NCBI GenBank assembly: GCA_045539425.1
Contig: JAZQFH010000023.1
Location: 1 to 19,095, forward strand
DNA from: RUG14871 sp045539425
GTDB taxonomy: Bacteria > Bacillota_I > Bacilli_A > Erysipelotrichales > Erysipelotrichaceae
Reading direction: 5' to 3'
Length of the DNA stretch: 19,095 bases
Positions 5,163 through 12,977 of this stretch are shown piece after piece (position 1 is the stretch's first letter; the number at the start of each line of letters is the position of its first letter). The notes under the pieces are model-generated. The model saw nothing but the letters and a program-made list of their open reading frames with translations. It searched no databases and was not told where the DNA came from. The translations under genes were made by a program, and so were the position numbers.

Positions 5163-7095
5163 TTGTTTCATTCACTTCTTCTGCTTCAACTACTTCCGTC
5201 TCTTCTGTTTTCTCTTCGACCGGTTTCACTTCTTCAGCAGCTGTATTTTCTTCCTCTTCACCGAACACTTCCTTCGCGCTCTTACCTTCCGCTAATGCGT
5301 AGATTTCTTCGCTGGTCAGTGTCTCATGTTCCAGAAGCGCATTTGCGATCTTATCCAGTAACTCACGGTTTTCAAGGATGATTTCCTTTGCTTTCTTGTA
5401 ACAGGAATCAATAATCCGGCGGACTTCCGTATCGATTTCAAAAGCCACACCGCCGGAAACATTGCTTGCGGCGGAATAGTCACGTCCGAGGAAGACGCTC
5501 TGCGTACCGTTATCGTATTTGATCGGTCCGAGGTCGCTCATTCCGTACAGGGTGACCATGTCTCTGGCCAGCTGGGTTGCCTGCTCAATATCGTTGGAAG
5601 CACCCGTACTGATTTCATTGAAGACCACTTCTTCCGCAACTCTGCCGCCTAAGTAGCCGGTGATCATCGCCAGAAGGGAATTCTTCGTATTCAGCAGCGT
5701 TTCTTCCTTCGGTGTCATTAAGTTATAGCCACCTGCCATTCCACGCGGAATGATGGTGACTTTCTGAACCATCTGCGCACCGTCCAGTTTCAGACCGACC
5801 ACCGCATGACCTGTTTCATGGTAGGCCACCAGTTTCTTTTCCTTTTCCGTATAGGTACGGGATTTCTTGGCCGGACCCATCATGACACGGTCGATGGCTT
5901 CATCCAGAAGATCCATCGTGATCTCTTCCCGGTTATTTCTGACTGCCAGGATCGCAGCTTCATTCAGTACGTTTTCCAGATCGGCACCGCTGAAGCCCGG
6001 CGTACGTTTTGCCAGAGCGTTCAGGTCGATCTCTTTCGAGAGTTTCTTATTGCGGGCATGAACGCCGAGGATCGCCGCTCTTCCCTTTCTGTCCGGCAGA
6101 CTTACCGTAATCTGACGGTCGAATCTGCCCGGTCTGAGTAATGCCGGGTCCAGAACGTCCGGACGGTTGGTTGCCGCAATGACGAGAACGCCTTCGTTTT
6201 CATCAATGCCGTCCATCTCAACCAGAAGCTGGTTCAATGTCTGTTCTCTTTCATCGTGACCGCCGCCGATACCGGCACCTCTCTGACGTCCGACCGCATC
6301 GATCTCATCGATGAAGATCATGCACGGAGCCGTCTTGACGGCATTCTTGAACATGTCACGGACACGGGATGCACCGACACCGACAAACATTTCCACGAAG
6401 TCGGAACCGCTGATGGAGTAGAACGGAACATCCGCCTCACCGGCGACCGCCTTTGCCAGTAATGTCTTACCTGTTCCCGGAGGACCGACCAGAAGGATGC
6501 CCTTCGGAATACGGGCTCCCATGCGGGAGAACTTCTTCGGGTTCTTCAGATACTCGATGAGTTCCGTCATCTCTTCTTTTTCTTCCGTGCAGCCTTCAAC
6601 ATCATCAAAGCGGACACGGATATCCTTCTCCAGTCTGGCACGCGATTTGGAGAATTCGAAGGCATTGTTGTTATTGCCTCCGCCCATGCGTGACACTAAC
6701 AAAAGCGTAAATCCGCCGAAAATCACAATCGGCAGAACATTGGTCAGAAATTCCACAAAGGGATTGGTCTGATAGGCGCTGGCAATGGAAACTTCCGCCT
6801 TCTTGCCGGCCGTCAGTTTTTCCACCAGGTCGTTATTGGCCTGCTCGGTATTCGGAATCCGCGCAGTAAAACCGACCGTTTCTCCCTTGGCGTTCTTGTA
6901 GGTACCCTTGACATCAATTACAACAGAGCTGATCGTCAGGCTGGCTTTTTCAATGCGGTCTTCCGCGACCAGTTCCTGGAACTCGTTATAATTCAGATGG
7001 GTGGTTGCGATTCCGCTGCTCATGCTCATGATGGAATATAATGCCATCAGCACGATCAGATACGGAATGATATTCGTCCATTTTCTGTTATTCAC
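5149..7095 (-). CDS. ftsH: ATP-dependent membrane zinc metalloprotease FtsH
   Basis: Membrane AAA+ protease that unfolds and degrades misassembled membrane proteins and some regulators. Residues are counted from the TTG at 7107. Two membrane segments are at about 13-30 and 120-139 with a short external domain between. The ATPase has Walker A GPPGTGKT (208-215), Walker B IFIDEID (264-270) and the second region of homology ATNRPDVLDPALLRPGRFDR. The zinc site is HETGH (430-434), with a likely third ligand at D506. The tail after about 615 is very rich in Glu, Thr and Val. I prefer the GTG at 7095 as start (648 aa): AAGGAG (7113-7108) directly abuts the TTG but lies 12 nt from the GTG, slightly long but workable. 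It follows hpt in the usual tilS-hpt-ftsH order. Confidence 0.96.
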   Translation of the reverse strand: MNNRKWTNIIPYLIVLMALYSIMSMSSGIATTHLNYNEFQELVAEDRIEKASLTISSVVIDVKGTYKNAKGETVGFTARIPNTEQANNDLVEKLTAGKKAEVSIASAYQTNPFVEFLTNVLPIVIFGGFTLLLVSRMGGGNNNNAFEFSKSRARLEKDIRVRFDDVEGCTEEKEEMTELIEYLKNPKKFSRMGARIPKGILLVGPPGTGKTLLAKAVAGEADVPFYSISGSDFVEMFVGVGASRVRDMFKNAVKTAPCMIFIDEIDAVGRQRGAGIGGGHDEREQTLNQLLVEMDGIDENEGVLVIAATNRPDVLDPALLRPGRFDRQITVSLPDRKGRAAILGVHARNKKLSKEIDLNALAKRTPGFSGADLENVLNEAAILAVRNNREEITMDLLDEAIDRVMMGPAKKSRTYTEKEKKLVAYHETGHAVVGLKLDGAQMVQKVTIIPRGMAGGYNLMTPKEETLLNTKNSLLAMITGYLGGRVAEEVVFNEISTGASNDIEQATQLARDMVTLYGMSDLGPIKYDNGTQSVFLGRDYSAASNVSGGVAFEIDTEVRRIIDSCYKKAKEIILENRELLDKIANALLEHETLTSEEIYALAEGKSAKEVFGEEEENTAAEEVKPVEEKTEETEVVEAEEVNETKDAE

Positions 7096-7111
7096 TTGGC
7101 GCTTCAACTCC

Positions 7112-7648
7112 TTATTTGTAGCATTCTTCTTTCAATACACCGATGAAAGGAAGATTGCGATACTTCTGGTTGTAATCGAGACCAAATCCGATCACAAATT
7201 CATTCGGAATGTCAAATGCCACATAGTCCGCAGTGATTTCCGTTGTTCTGCGTTCCTTTTTATCCAGCATCGTGACAATCTTCACTTCATTTGCGCCGCG
7301 ATCCAAAAGCATCTTGCGGACCTTGGTCAGGGTCACACCCGTATCGACAATATCTTCAACAAGAAGGATATTCTCTCCGACAATATCCCTTGTCAAATCC
7401 ATGATGATTTTGACGTTTCCCGTGGTTCCCGTTCCCTGATAGGAAGAGACGCACATGAACTCCAGTTCCACGTCCAGGTCGATCCGTTTGGAGATTTCCG
7501 TCATGAATGGGGCACTTCCCTTTAAAATGGAAACCAGGATCGGCGGTTTCTTTCCTGCGTAGTCTTTCGTGATCTGCTCTCCGAGCTCTTTGCAGCGGGC
7601 AATGATATCCTCTTCAGTCAGCAGAATTTTTTCAACATCTTTATGCAT
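7112..7648 (-). CDS. hpt: Hypoxanthine phosphoribosyltransferase
   Basis: Purine salvage enzyme that joins hypoxanthine (or guanine) to PRPP to give IMP (or GMP). The 178-residue protein has the PRTase I fold: the ILVSILKGSAPFM loop, the flexible-loop region SSYQGTG, and the PRPP-binding signature LLVEDIVDTGVTL (about 95-107) with the paired acidic residues E98/D99. It also has VAFDIPNEFVIGFGLDYNQKYRNLP, a base-recognition tail typical of bacterial Hpt. The start is supported by GGAGGAA 5 nt before the ATG. It lies 21 bp after tilS, and its stop is a few bases from the ftsH start, so tilS-hpt-ftsH is almost surely one transcript. Confidence 0.96.
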   Translation of the reverse strand: MHKDVEKILLTEEDIIARCKELGEQITKDYAGKKPPILVSILKGSAPFMTEISKRIDLDVELEFMCVSSYQGTGTTGNVKIIMDLTRDIVGENILLVEDIVDTGVTLTKVRKMLLDRGANEVKIVTMLDKKERRTTEITADYVAFDIPNEFVIGFGLDYNQKYRNLPFIGVLKEECYK

Positions 7649-7669
7649 ACTGATTCCTCCACACAGTTA

Positions 7670-8896
7670 TCAATATTTTATCACAAACAGATTGGGATTG
7701 TTAGAGTAATGATATACGTCGCAGCCCAGCCCCGAAACAAAGATCACCTCATTTTTGGAATTGACCACCACCGGCCATAAGAGCCGTTTCACATAGGGAA
7801 TCCTGCGGTCAATGAAGAAACGGTTGACGCTTTTTGTTCCGAAACGCATGCGGATCGCATCCCCTGCTTTCGCGTTGCGGATCAAAAGCGGATAGTCCTC
7901 TTTGCTTACGGTGACACCTTCAATCACTTCCCCGCTTTCTTCCAGCGAGAAATACGGTGTCTGAAGCTTTTCTTCGGCGTTTACTTGGTATGCGAACCCT
8001 TCCGGTTTTTTCATAATATCCAGTACGCCGTAGTCCAGCGTTAACAGCTGTCCGGAAAACTCCTGATGGAAATTCTCCCCTTCCAGAAGCTTATGGTCCG
8101 TCTCTTTTAAGCGCAGCAAGGAGAAATGTCTGGCGTCAATTCCGTGCTGCAGAAGATAACTCCGCAGCATCTCCAGCCGCATGTTCTCTTCTTCTTTTGC
8201 GTATGCCTCTTTCGCAAACGGATCAAAACAGCGCTCTGAAGCTTCCTTCACTTTCTCGCGGAATAAAGCCATCTGCCTGTTTTCCGCTTCGATCATATGA
8301 AGCAGTCCCTGCTTTTTCTCTTCATCCATATCCGCAAGCACATCGTGACGGATATGATTCCGCCTGAGGGAAGTATCCAGATTTGTCTCATCTTCGCCAT
8401 ATCTGACGCCATGCGCTTCGCAGTACGCTTTCAGCTCTTTCTTATCAAACGGCAAGAGCGGATGGAGCACCCGGAGGCTTCCTTCATAAACGCTCTCTTC
8501 AGCAATCCCCCAGTAAAGCGGCACGCTCTTGCGCTCCTTCTGCAAGAGATACGTCTCCAGATGATCATCGCGGTGGTGCGCCGTAACGACGGCATCCAGG
8601 TTACATTCTTTTACCGCTTCTTTGAAAAAGTCGTAACGCGTTTTGCGCGCCCAGGCTTCAAAGTTTGAAGTGCAACGCTCTTCCGGTGAGAATATTTCCA
8701 GGGAAATATGATGCTCTTCGCAGTAATCCCTTACGATTGCCTCATCCCGATCGGCACTTTTGCGGACGTGATAATTCACGTGTGCCACGACAAAAGAATA
8801 TCCCTGCGTATAGCAGAGATTGAGCAGTGCCATGGAATCCGCTCCGCCGCTGACGGCGAGCAGATATTTCTGATCCTTGTTGAGATGAAGTTCCAT
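7670..8896 (-). CDS. tilS: tRNA(Ile)-lysidine synthase
   Basis: ATP-dependent enzyme that converts C34 of the CAU-anticodon tRNA-Ile to lysidine, so that it reads AUA and accepts isoleucine; normally essential. The 408-residue protein has the PP-loop SGGADS (16-21), the companion motif VVTAHHRDDHLETYLL and the N-type ATPase fold. A C-terminal domain includes GDAIRMRFGTKSVNRFFIDRRIP, typical of long Firmicutes TilS. The ATG at 8896 has no Shine-Dalgarno. The preceding bases contain TACAAT (8908-8903) exactly 6 nt before the ATG, so the mRNA could be leaderless, unless it is made by read-through of the upstream terminator. Confidence 0.93.
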   Translation of the reverse strand: MELHLNKDQKYLLAVSGGADSMALLNLCYTQGYSFVVAHVNYHVRKSADRDEAIVRDYCEEHHISLEIFSPEERCTSNFEAWARKTRYDFFKEAVKECNLDAVVTAHHRDDHLETYLLQKERKSVPLYWGIAEESVYEGSLRVLHPLLPFDKKELKAYCEAHGVRYGEDETNLDTSLRRNHIRHDVLADMDEEKKQGLLHMIEAENRQMALFREKVKEASERCFDPFAKEAYAKEEENMRLEMLRSYLLQHGIDARHFSLLRLKETDHKLLEGENFHQEFSGQLLTLDYGVLDIMKKPEGFAYQVNAEEKLQTPYFSLEESGEVIEGVTVSKEDYPLLIRNAKAGDAIRMRFGTKSVNRFFIDRRIPYVKRLLWPVVVNSKNEVIFVSGLGCDVYHYSNNPNLFVIKY

Positions 8897-8902
8897 ATGT
8901 TC

Positions 8903-8908
8903 ATTGTA
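8903..8908 (-). promoter_or_regulatory. Candidate tilS -10 box, leaderless mRNA
   Basis: TACAAT on the minus strand is followed by six bases and then the tilS ATG, which would place the RNA 5' end at the A of ATG. An overlapping TATAGT would give a 5-nt leader. The -35 region falls in the T-run of the wecA terminator and matches poorly. Confidence 0.35.
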
Positions 8909-8922
8909 CTATAGACAGAAAG

Positions 8923-8942
8923 AAAAAAAGCACCTGCGTGCT
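8923..8942 (-). terminator. Terminator after wecA-like gene
   Basis: AGCAC-GCAG-GTGCT is a 5-bp stem with a 4-nt loop, directly followed by seven T on the minus strand. It starts two bases after the stop codon and is a compact intrinsic terminator. Confidence 0.75.
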
Positions 8943-8943
8943 T

Positions 8944-10119
8944 CTATTCTTCCGCTTTTGTTTCTTCCGGCATTTCCTCTGCCGTCTCTTCTTTTGTTTC
9001 TTCCGTGACTTCTTCCGTTACGGCGTCCGCCAGTGAGACAATCTTCGGCCAGCCGAAGACTTTATGCGCCAGCGTCAGGAGCGGATGGTATTTTCCGTTT
9101 ACCATTCCCGTAAATTCAATAAAGAGATCGAAGAAGAACAGCAGGATGATCAGGAGAATCATTCCCAGTTTTTCATTTTTATAGGTGATCAGCGCATCCA
9201 CGGAGAAGAGGAAGGTCACAACATAAAGGACCAGTACCGCCTTCAGGTGTCCGAGGTTGAGCCGGTACATCAGTACATGATGCATGTGTCCGCGGTCCGC
9301 GACATCGAACTTTTCCCCTCTGAGCTTGCGCCGTACGATGGCAATCAGGGTATCGGAGATCGGCACAAAGAGCACCATGATCGGGAAACCCAGCGTGATC
9401 ACCGTTGCCGTCTTGAACCCCATCAGGGAGAAGCAGGCAATCATGAAGCCGAGATATAAGGCACCGCAGTCTCCCATGAAGATGGAGGCCGGATGGAAAT
9501 TGAAGATCCAGAATCCGACAATACTGCCGGCGAGGATGATGGACATCATCCAGATATCGATACGCATCATCTGATAGGCAATGATGCTGATGGTAAAGAG
9601 AACGATCATGCAGATGCCGCTGCTTAAGCCGTCCAGTCCGTCAATCAGGTTAATGGCATTGGTCACGCCAATCAGCCAGAAGAAGGTGATCAGCAGGTTG
9701 ACTGCCCCGAGCTTGATCGTAATGCCCAGCGGCAGATAGATTGCTTCCAGAGAGATACCTCCGACAGCCATCGCCACAACCGCTGCCAGACACTGAAAGA
9801 GCAGCTTCACCTTCGGCTTCAGGTCAATCATGTCATCCACCAGTCCGGTGATAAAGACAATGATTCCTCCCAGCATGACACCGTTGATTGTCTGGTCAGC
9901 CCGGAAGAAATAGGCCAGAGCGATATTGAAGGCCAGGAAAATGGCGACCCCGCCGATGCGGACGATCTTGCCGTGATGTACCGTACGCTTGTTTTCCTCC
10001 GCGTAGATTTCCAGATCCAGCCCGAACTTCTTGACTAAAGGCACAAAAGCCACCGACAGACATGCCGGCAGAACAAAGTACCATAAGGAAGATTTCAAAA
10101 AGTTAAAGATCGTGCTCAT
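8944..10119 (-). CDS. WecA/TagO-type undecaprenyl-P N-acetylhexosamine-1-P transferase
   Basis: Integral membrane glycosyltransferase of the MraY/WecA superfamily, 391 residues. It would transfer a GlcNAc-1-phosphate-type sugar from a UDP-sugar to undecaprenyl phosphate, the first step for teichoic acid or other envelope polymers. Visible motifs: DDMID (95-99), NAINLIDGLDGL (154-165), FMGDCG (214-219) and HMHH (278-281). The last is the WecA/TagO-type histidine motif and argues against MraY. About ten hydrophobic segments fit the family. The C-terminal 25 residues are a Thr/Glu-rich acidic tail (EEVTEETKEETAEE) not expected in WecA. The exact polymer and sugar are unknown. The ATG has no Shine-Dalgarno; an extended -10 lies 11 nt upstream. 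The DUF1146 gene precedes it on the same strand. Confidence 0.9.
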   Translation of the reverse strand: MSTIFNFLKSSLWYFVLPACLSVAFVPLVKKFGLDLEIYAEENKRTVHHGKIVRIGGVAIFLAFNIALAYFFRADQTINGVMLGGIIVFITGLVDDMIDLKPKVKLLFQCLAAVVAMAVGGISLEAIYLPLGITIKLGAVNLLITFFWLIGVTNAINLIDGLDGLSSGICMIVLFTISIIAYQMMRIDIWMMSIILAGSIVGFWIFNFHPASIFMGDCGALYLGFMIACFSLMGFKTATVITLGFPIMVLFVPISDTLIAIVRRKLRGEKFDVADRGHMHHVLMYRLNLGHLKAVLVLYVVTFLFSVDALITYKNEKLGMILLIILLFFFDLFIEFTGMVNGKYHPLLTLAHKVFGWPKIVSLADAVTEEVTEETKEETAEEMPEETKAEE

Positions 10120-10130
10120 ACGTAACCAGT

Positions 10131-10139
10131 ATTATATCA
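10131..10139 (-). promoter_or_regulatory. Extended -10 promoter of wecA-like gene
   Basis: TGATATAAT on the minus strand combines TGn with a perfect TATAAT, 11 nt before the ATG, so the expected leader is only about 4-5 nt. The -35 region is poor. Confidence 0.55.
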
Positions 10140-10153
10140 TTTCAGCTCATTCA

Positions 10154-10357
10154 TTAATAGTAGAAGTAGTAGCACAGCTTCATGATGAACTGCGCCATCA
10201 GAAAGCCGAGCGCCATGGAAAGGAAGATGTAAAGCAACTGTCCCTGTACGGTTCTTCCCTGCTTCAGAAAACGGTTGAAGTCCAGTGCCTGCAGGGCATA
10301 GAACGCCAGACCGAAACAGACCAGATGAACGAGAACCTGAATCACAAAAAACGTCAT
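10154..10357 (-). CDS. DUF1146 family small membrane protein (YwzB-like)
   Basis: A 67-residue protein with two predicted membrane helices (about 4-25 and 41-60) joined by a short basic loop, DFNRFLKQGRTVQGQL. The pattern ALQALDFNRFLKQG...QLLYIFLSMALGFLMAQF matches DUF1146/YwzB, a small protein of unknown function conserved in Firmicutes, in Bacillus found near ATP synthase and cell-wall genes. The start is well supported: GAGGAG lies 6 nt before the ATG, inside the last codons of the DNA glycosylase gene, whose stop is 3 bp upstream, so the two are probably coupled. The wecA-like gene follows 34 bp downstream. Family assignment is by recalled pattern. Confidence 0.8.
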   Translation of the reverse strand: MTFFVIQVLVHLVCFGLAFYALQALDFNRFLKQGRTVQGQLLYIFLSMALGFLMAQFIMKLCYYFYY

Positions 10358-10360
10358 AGC

Positions 10361-10882
10361 TTACTCCTCACCCTCTAGTATATCATTTATCACTGCCCAT
10401 TTCCGCTCTAAATCCTCGAGGCGCATCGCCGCATTGGCTGCGGAGGTGGAAGGTAAAAAGTAACAGGGAAGCGGCAGGCTTTCCTTCTGATACTTCTCAT
10501 AGAGTTTTGCGGCAAGCGTGCCGTTACAGAACACCGCGCGGATCTTTGATGCTTTTACGATGTTCTTTAAATCGGAAGGCACCGCATTGCGCACGGAACT
10601 GTCAGAGGAGCCGACAATATCGCACTCCTCTATCACATCATAAAGCGCAATGTGATTGCGCTTTAAAAACGCCTTCTTCTCATACAGAGTGAGCGGTTCC
10701 GCTTCCTTTCGTAAGGAAGAGAGCACTTTCCAGAAGCGGTTCTGCTTATGCCCGTAATAAAAGCCCGTTTCCCGTGAGCGGACAGACGGAAAACTTCCCA
10801 GAATCAGAATGCGGCTTTCCTCATCAAAAAACGGAGGAAAGGGATGAATCACATGCGTGTAGCTGTTTCTCATTATTCCCAT
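10361..10882 (-). CDS. DNA-deoxyinosine glycosylase (UDG superfamily, family 6-like)
   Basis: Base-excision repair enzyme of the uracil-DNA glycosylase superfamily. The 173-residue protein shows ILILGSFPSVRSRETGFYYGHKQNRFWKVL (about 25-54), the signature of the branch annotated as DNA-deoxyinosine (hypoxanthine) glycosylase, followed by VFCNGTLAAKLYEKY and LPSTSAANA, the usual second and third conserved segments. It would remove hypoxanthine, from adenine deamination, and perhaps related bases. Two ATG starts are possible: 10882 or 10873 (three codons shorter); neither has a good Shine-Dalgarno. A TATAAT at 10908-10903 would give a leader of about 14 nt. It heads the minus-strand run and is divergent from the metG-like gene. 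Confidence 0.85.
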   Translation of the reverse strand: MGIMRNSYTHVIHPFPPFFDEESRILILGSFPSVRSRETGFYYGHKQNRFWKVLSSLRKEAEPLTLYEKKAFLKRNHIALYDVIEECDIVGSSDSSVRNAVPSDLKNIVKASKIRAVFCNGTLAAKLYEKYQKESLPLPCYFLPSTSAANAAMRLEDLERKWAVINDILEGEE

Positions 10883-10902
10883 TTTAGCACGTGAGTTTCC
10901 CT

Positions 10903-10908
10903 ATTATA
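10903..10908 (-). promoter_or_regulatory. -10 box for DNA glycosylase gene
   Basis: A perfect TATAAT on the minus strand, 20 nt before the upstream ATG. No clear -35. It lies back to back with the metG promoter in the 101-bp divergent gap. Confidence 0.45.
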
Positions 10909-10926
10909 AATAAGGATAAGGTTTTA

Positions 10927-10955
10927 TTCACTTTGGGAAAGAGATTTGGTATAAT
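10927..10955 (+). promoter_or_regulatory. Promoter of metG-gltX-ldcA operon
   Basis: TTCACT (10927-10932), a 17-nt spacer and TATAAT (10950-10955) with a TGn extension (TGGTATAAT). It lies 28 nt before the ATG and is one of the clearest promoters in the window. Confidence 0.75.
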
Positions 10956-10983
10956 TTTACAGTGTTATACAGGAGGTATTTTT

Positions 10984-12975
10984 ATGAATAAATATCTTGA
11001 GCGTCCAACGTTTCCGAAAAAGGCAGTGGTCACTGCCGGTATGCCTTACGGCAATAAATCTCTTCACTTCGGTCATATCGGAGGTGTCTTCGTTCAGGCT
11101 GACACCTATGCCCGTTTTCTGAGAGACAGAATCGGAAAGGACAACGTTGTATTCGTCAGCGGTACGGACTGTTACGGCAGCCCGATTGCGGAAGGATACC
11201 GTATCAAAAAAGAAAAAGAAGGTTTTGAAGGAACGATCGAAGACTATGTCAACATCAACCATCAGAGCCAGAAGAATACCTTGCAGAACTACCTGATCAG
11301 CCTGAACCTGTTCGGTGCCAGCGGTCTGGGCAAGACCAAAGAGGTGCACCAGGAAGTTACCAATGAGATCATTACCCGGCTGTATGAAAACGGCTGGCTT
11401 GATAAATCCGTCACCCGTCAGTTCTACGATGAGAAGGCAGGATGCTTCCTCAACGGCCGCCAGGTCATCGGTAAATGTCCGATCCAGGGCTGCCAGAGCG
11501 AAAAAGGCTATGCCGATGAATGCGATCTGGGCCACCAGTACATGCCGGAAGACCTCATCAACCCAAAGAGCACACTGACCGGGGATACACCGATCATGAA
11601 GGATGTCACCAACTGGTATTTCCGCTTAACGGACTTTGACGAGATCTTAAAGAACTATGTCAACATGATCCAGTACAAGGACAACGTCCGTCCGATTGTT
11701 TCCAAGACCATGAAGGAAACCCTGGCGGAACCGATCATCTATGTCATCAAGGATTATCTGGATACCTATGAACATCTGAAAAAGGAACTTCCGCATCATG
11801 AGATCTTAGTGGAAGAGAAAAAGAACTCCTTCCAGCTGACATTCGACAAACTGAAAGACAGAGAGACAGCCTGTGAAATCCTGACAGCGCACGGTGTACG
11901 CTACCGTACGGGCAAGACACTGGTCCCGCTCCGCCTTTCCGGCAATATCGAATGGGGTGTGAAATTCCCGGATCTCGAAGGTCTGAAAGACCTGACGGTC
12001 TGGGTCTGGCCGGAATCCCTGTGGGCTCCGATCTCCTTCACAAAAGCTTATCTGAGCTCCATCGGCAAGGATGAAGACGAATGGAAGAAATACTGGTGCA
12101 GCAAGGATGCCGAAGTCTTCCAGTTCATCGGACAGGACAACATCTATTTCTACGGCATTGCCCAGCAGGCAATGTTCATGGCTCTGCAGGGAAAAGACAA
12201 CCTTTCCATCACACCGGAGGAAGGTCAGATGACCCTTTCTACCCTGGCAGCCAACTACCATATTCTGTTCTTAGACAAGAAAGCCAGTTCCAGCGGCTCC
12301 GTCAAGCCTCCAATGGCAGCGGACCTTCTGAACTACTATACACCGGAGCAGCTCCGTGCTCACTTCCTCGGTCTGGCACTGGACAAGAAGAGCGTCAGCT
12401 TCATGCCGAAGCCGTTCAATCCGAATGCCAACCCGAATGAAGCGGACCCGGTCTTAAAGGAAGGCAACCTGTTCACAAACGTATTGAACCGTCTGGCCCG
12501 CTCCTGCTTCTACACGGTGCAGAAATACTATGACGGCGTCTTACCGCAGGGTGAAGTCAGTGCCCAGGTCTTAGACGAAGCCAGAGAAGTCTGCCTGGAC
12601 TACGAACGCGCCATGTACAAGATCGATACCCACAAATGCATGGATATCCTCGACAGCTACATTCGCTTAGGCAACAAATACTGGGCAAGAAACTACAATC
12701 AGGCAGAAAAGGAAGGCAATGAGGAATTACGCAAACAGACACTGATCGACTGCTTCCACATCGTCCGCACCTGCTGCTTATTGACCCATCCGATCGTTCC
12801 GCAGGGAACAGAGATGATGGCCGAATATTTAGGCGCATCCGAAGACATCTTCAACTGGGAATACTTCGATGCTCCGCTCAACCGCTTCATTGAAGAAGGC
12901 AAACCGTTCAAGGTACTGGAACCGAAGGTAGACTTCTTCAGCAAGCATCCAAGTCAGTTTGAAGAAGGGAGATAA
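10984..12975 (+). CDS. metG: Methionyl-tRNA synthetase-like class I tRNA ligase
   Basis: Class I aminoacyl-tRNA synthetase, 663 residues, expected to charge tRNA-Met. It starts at the ATG at 10984, placed by AGGAGG 7 nt upstream; the frame is open further 5' but lacks a ribosome site there. The N-terminus has AVVTAGMPYGNKSLHFGHIGG with the HIGH motif as HFGH (28-31). The zinc knuckle is C165-x4-C170...C180-x3-H184, followed by LINPKSTLTG, a MetRS hallmark. Departures from textbook MetRS: the KMSKS loop reads KASSS (433-437), so its second lysine is missing; the usual 'FDAP' region reads VWPESLWAP; and an extra segment of about 80 residues sits near 245-325. The product may be a divergent main MetRS or a paralogue. 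It is followed after 2 bp by gltX. Confidence 0.85.
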   Translation: MNKYLERPTFPKKAVVTAGMPYGNKSLHFGHIGGVFVQADTYARFLRDRIGKDNVVFVSGTDCYGSPIAEGYRIKKEKEGFEGTIEDYVNINHQSQKNTLQNYLISLNLFGASGLGKTKEVHQEVTNEIITRLYENGWLDKSVTRQFYDEKAGCFLNGRQVIGKCPIQGCQSEKGYADECDLGHQYMPEDLINPKSTLTGDTPIMKDVTNWYFRLTDFDEILKNYVNMIQYKDNVRPIVSKTMKETLAEPIIYVIKDYLDTYEHLKKELPHHEILVEEKKNSFQLTFDKLKDRETACEILTAHGVRYRTGKTLVPLRLSGNIEWGVKFPDLEGLKDLTVWVWPESLWAPISFTKAYLSSIGKDEDEWKKYWCSKDAEVFQFIGQDNIYFYGIAQQAMFMALQGKDNLSITPEEGQMTLSTLAANYHILFLDKKASSSGSVKPPMAADLLNYYTPEQLRAHFLGLALDKKSVSFMPKPFNPNANPNEADPVLKEGNLFTNVLNRLARSCFYTVQKYYDGVLPQGEVSAQVLDEAREVCLDYERAMYKIDTHKCMDILDSYIRLGNKYWARNYNQAEKEGNEELRKQTLIDCFHIVRTCCLLTHPIVPQGTEMMAEYLGASEDIFNWEYFDAPLNRFIEEGKPFKVLEPKVDFFSKHPSQFEEGR

Positions 12976-12977
12976 TC

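Noticed and set aside
10891..10983. N-terminal extension of the MetRS-like protein from 10891
   Set aside because: That stretch contains the promoter and AGGAGG site, and its codons do not resemble any MetRS N-terminus.
10957..11535. 192-codon open frame antisense to the metG start
   Set aside because: It covers the metG ribosome site and HIGH region on the other strand; no ribosome site or motif of its own.
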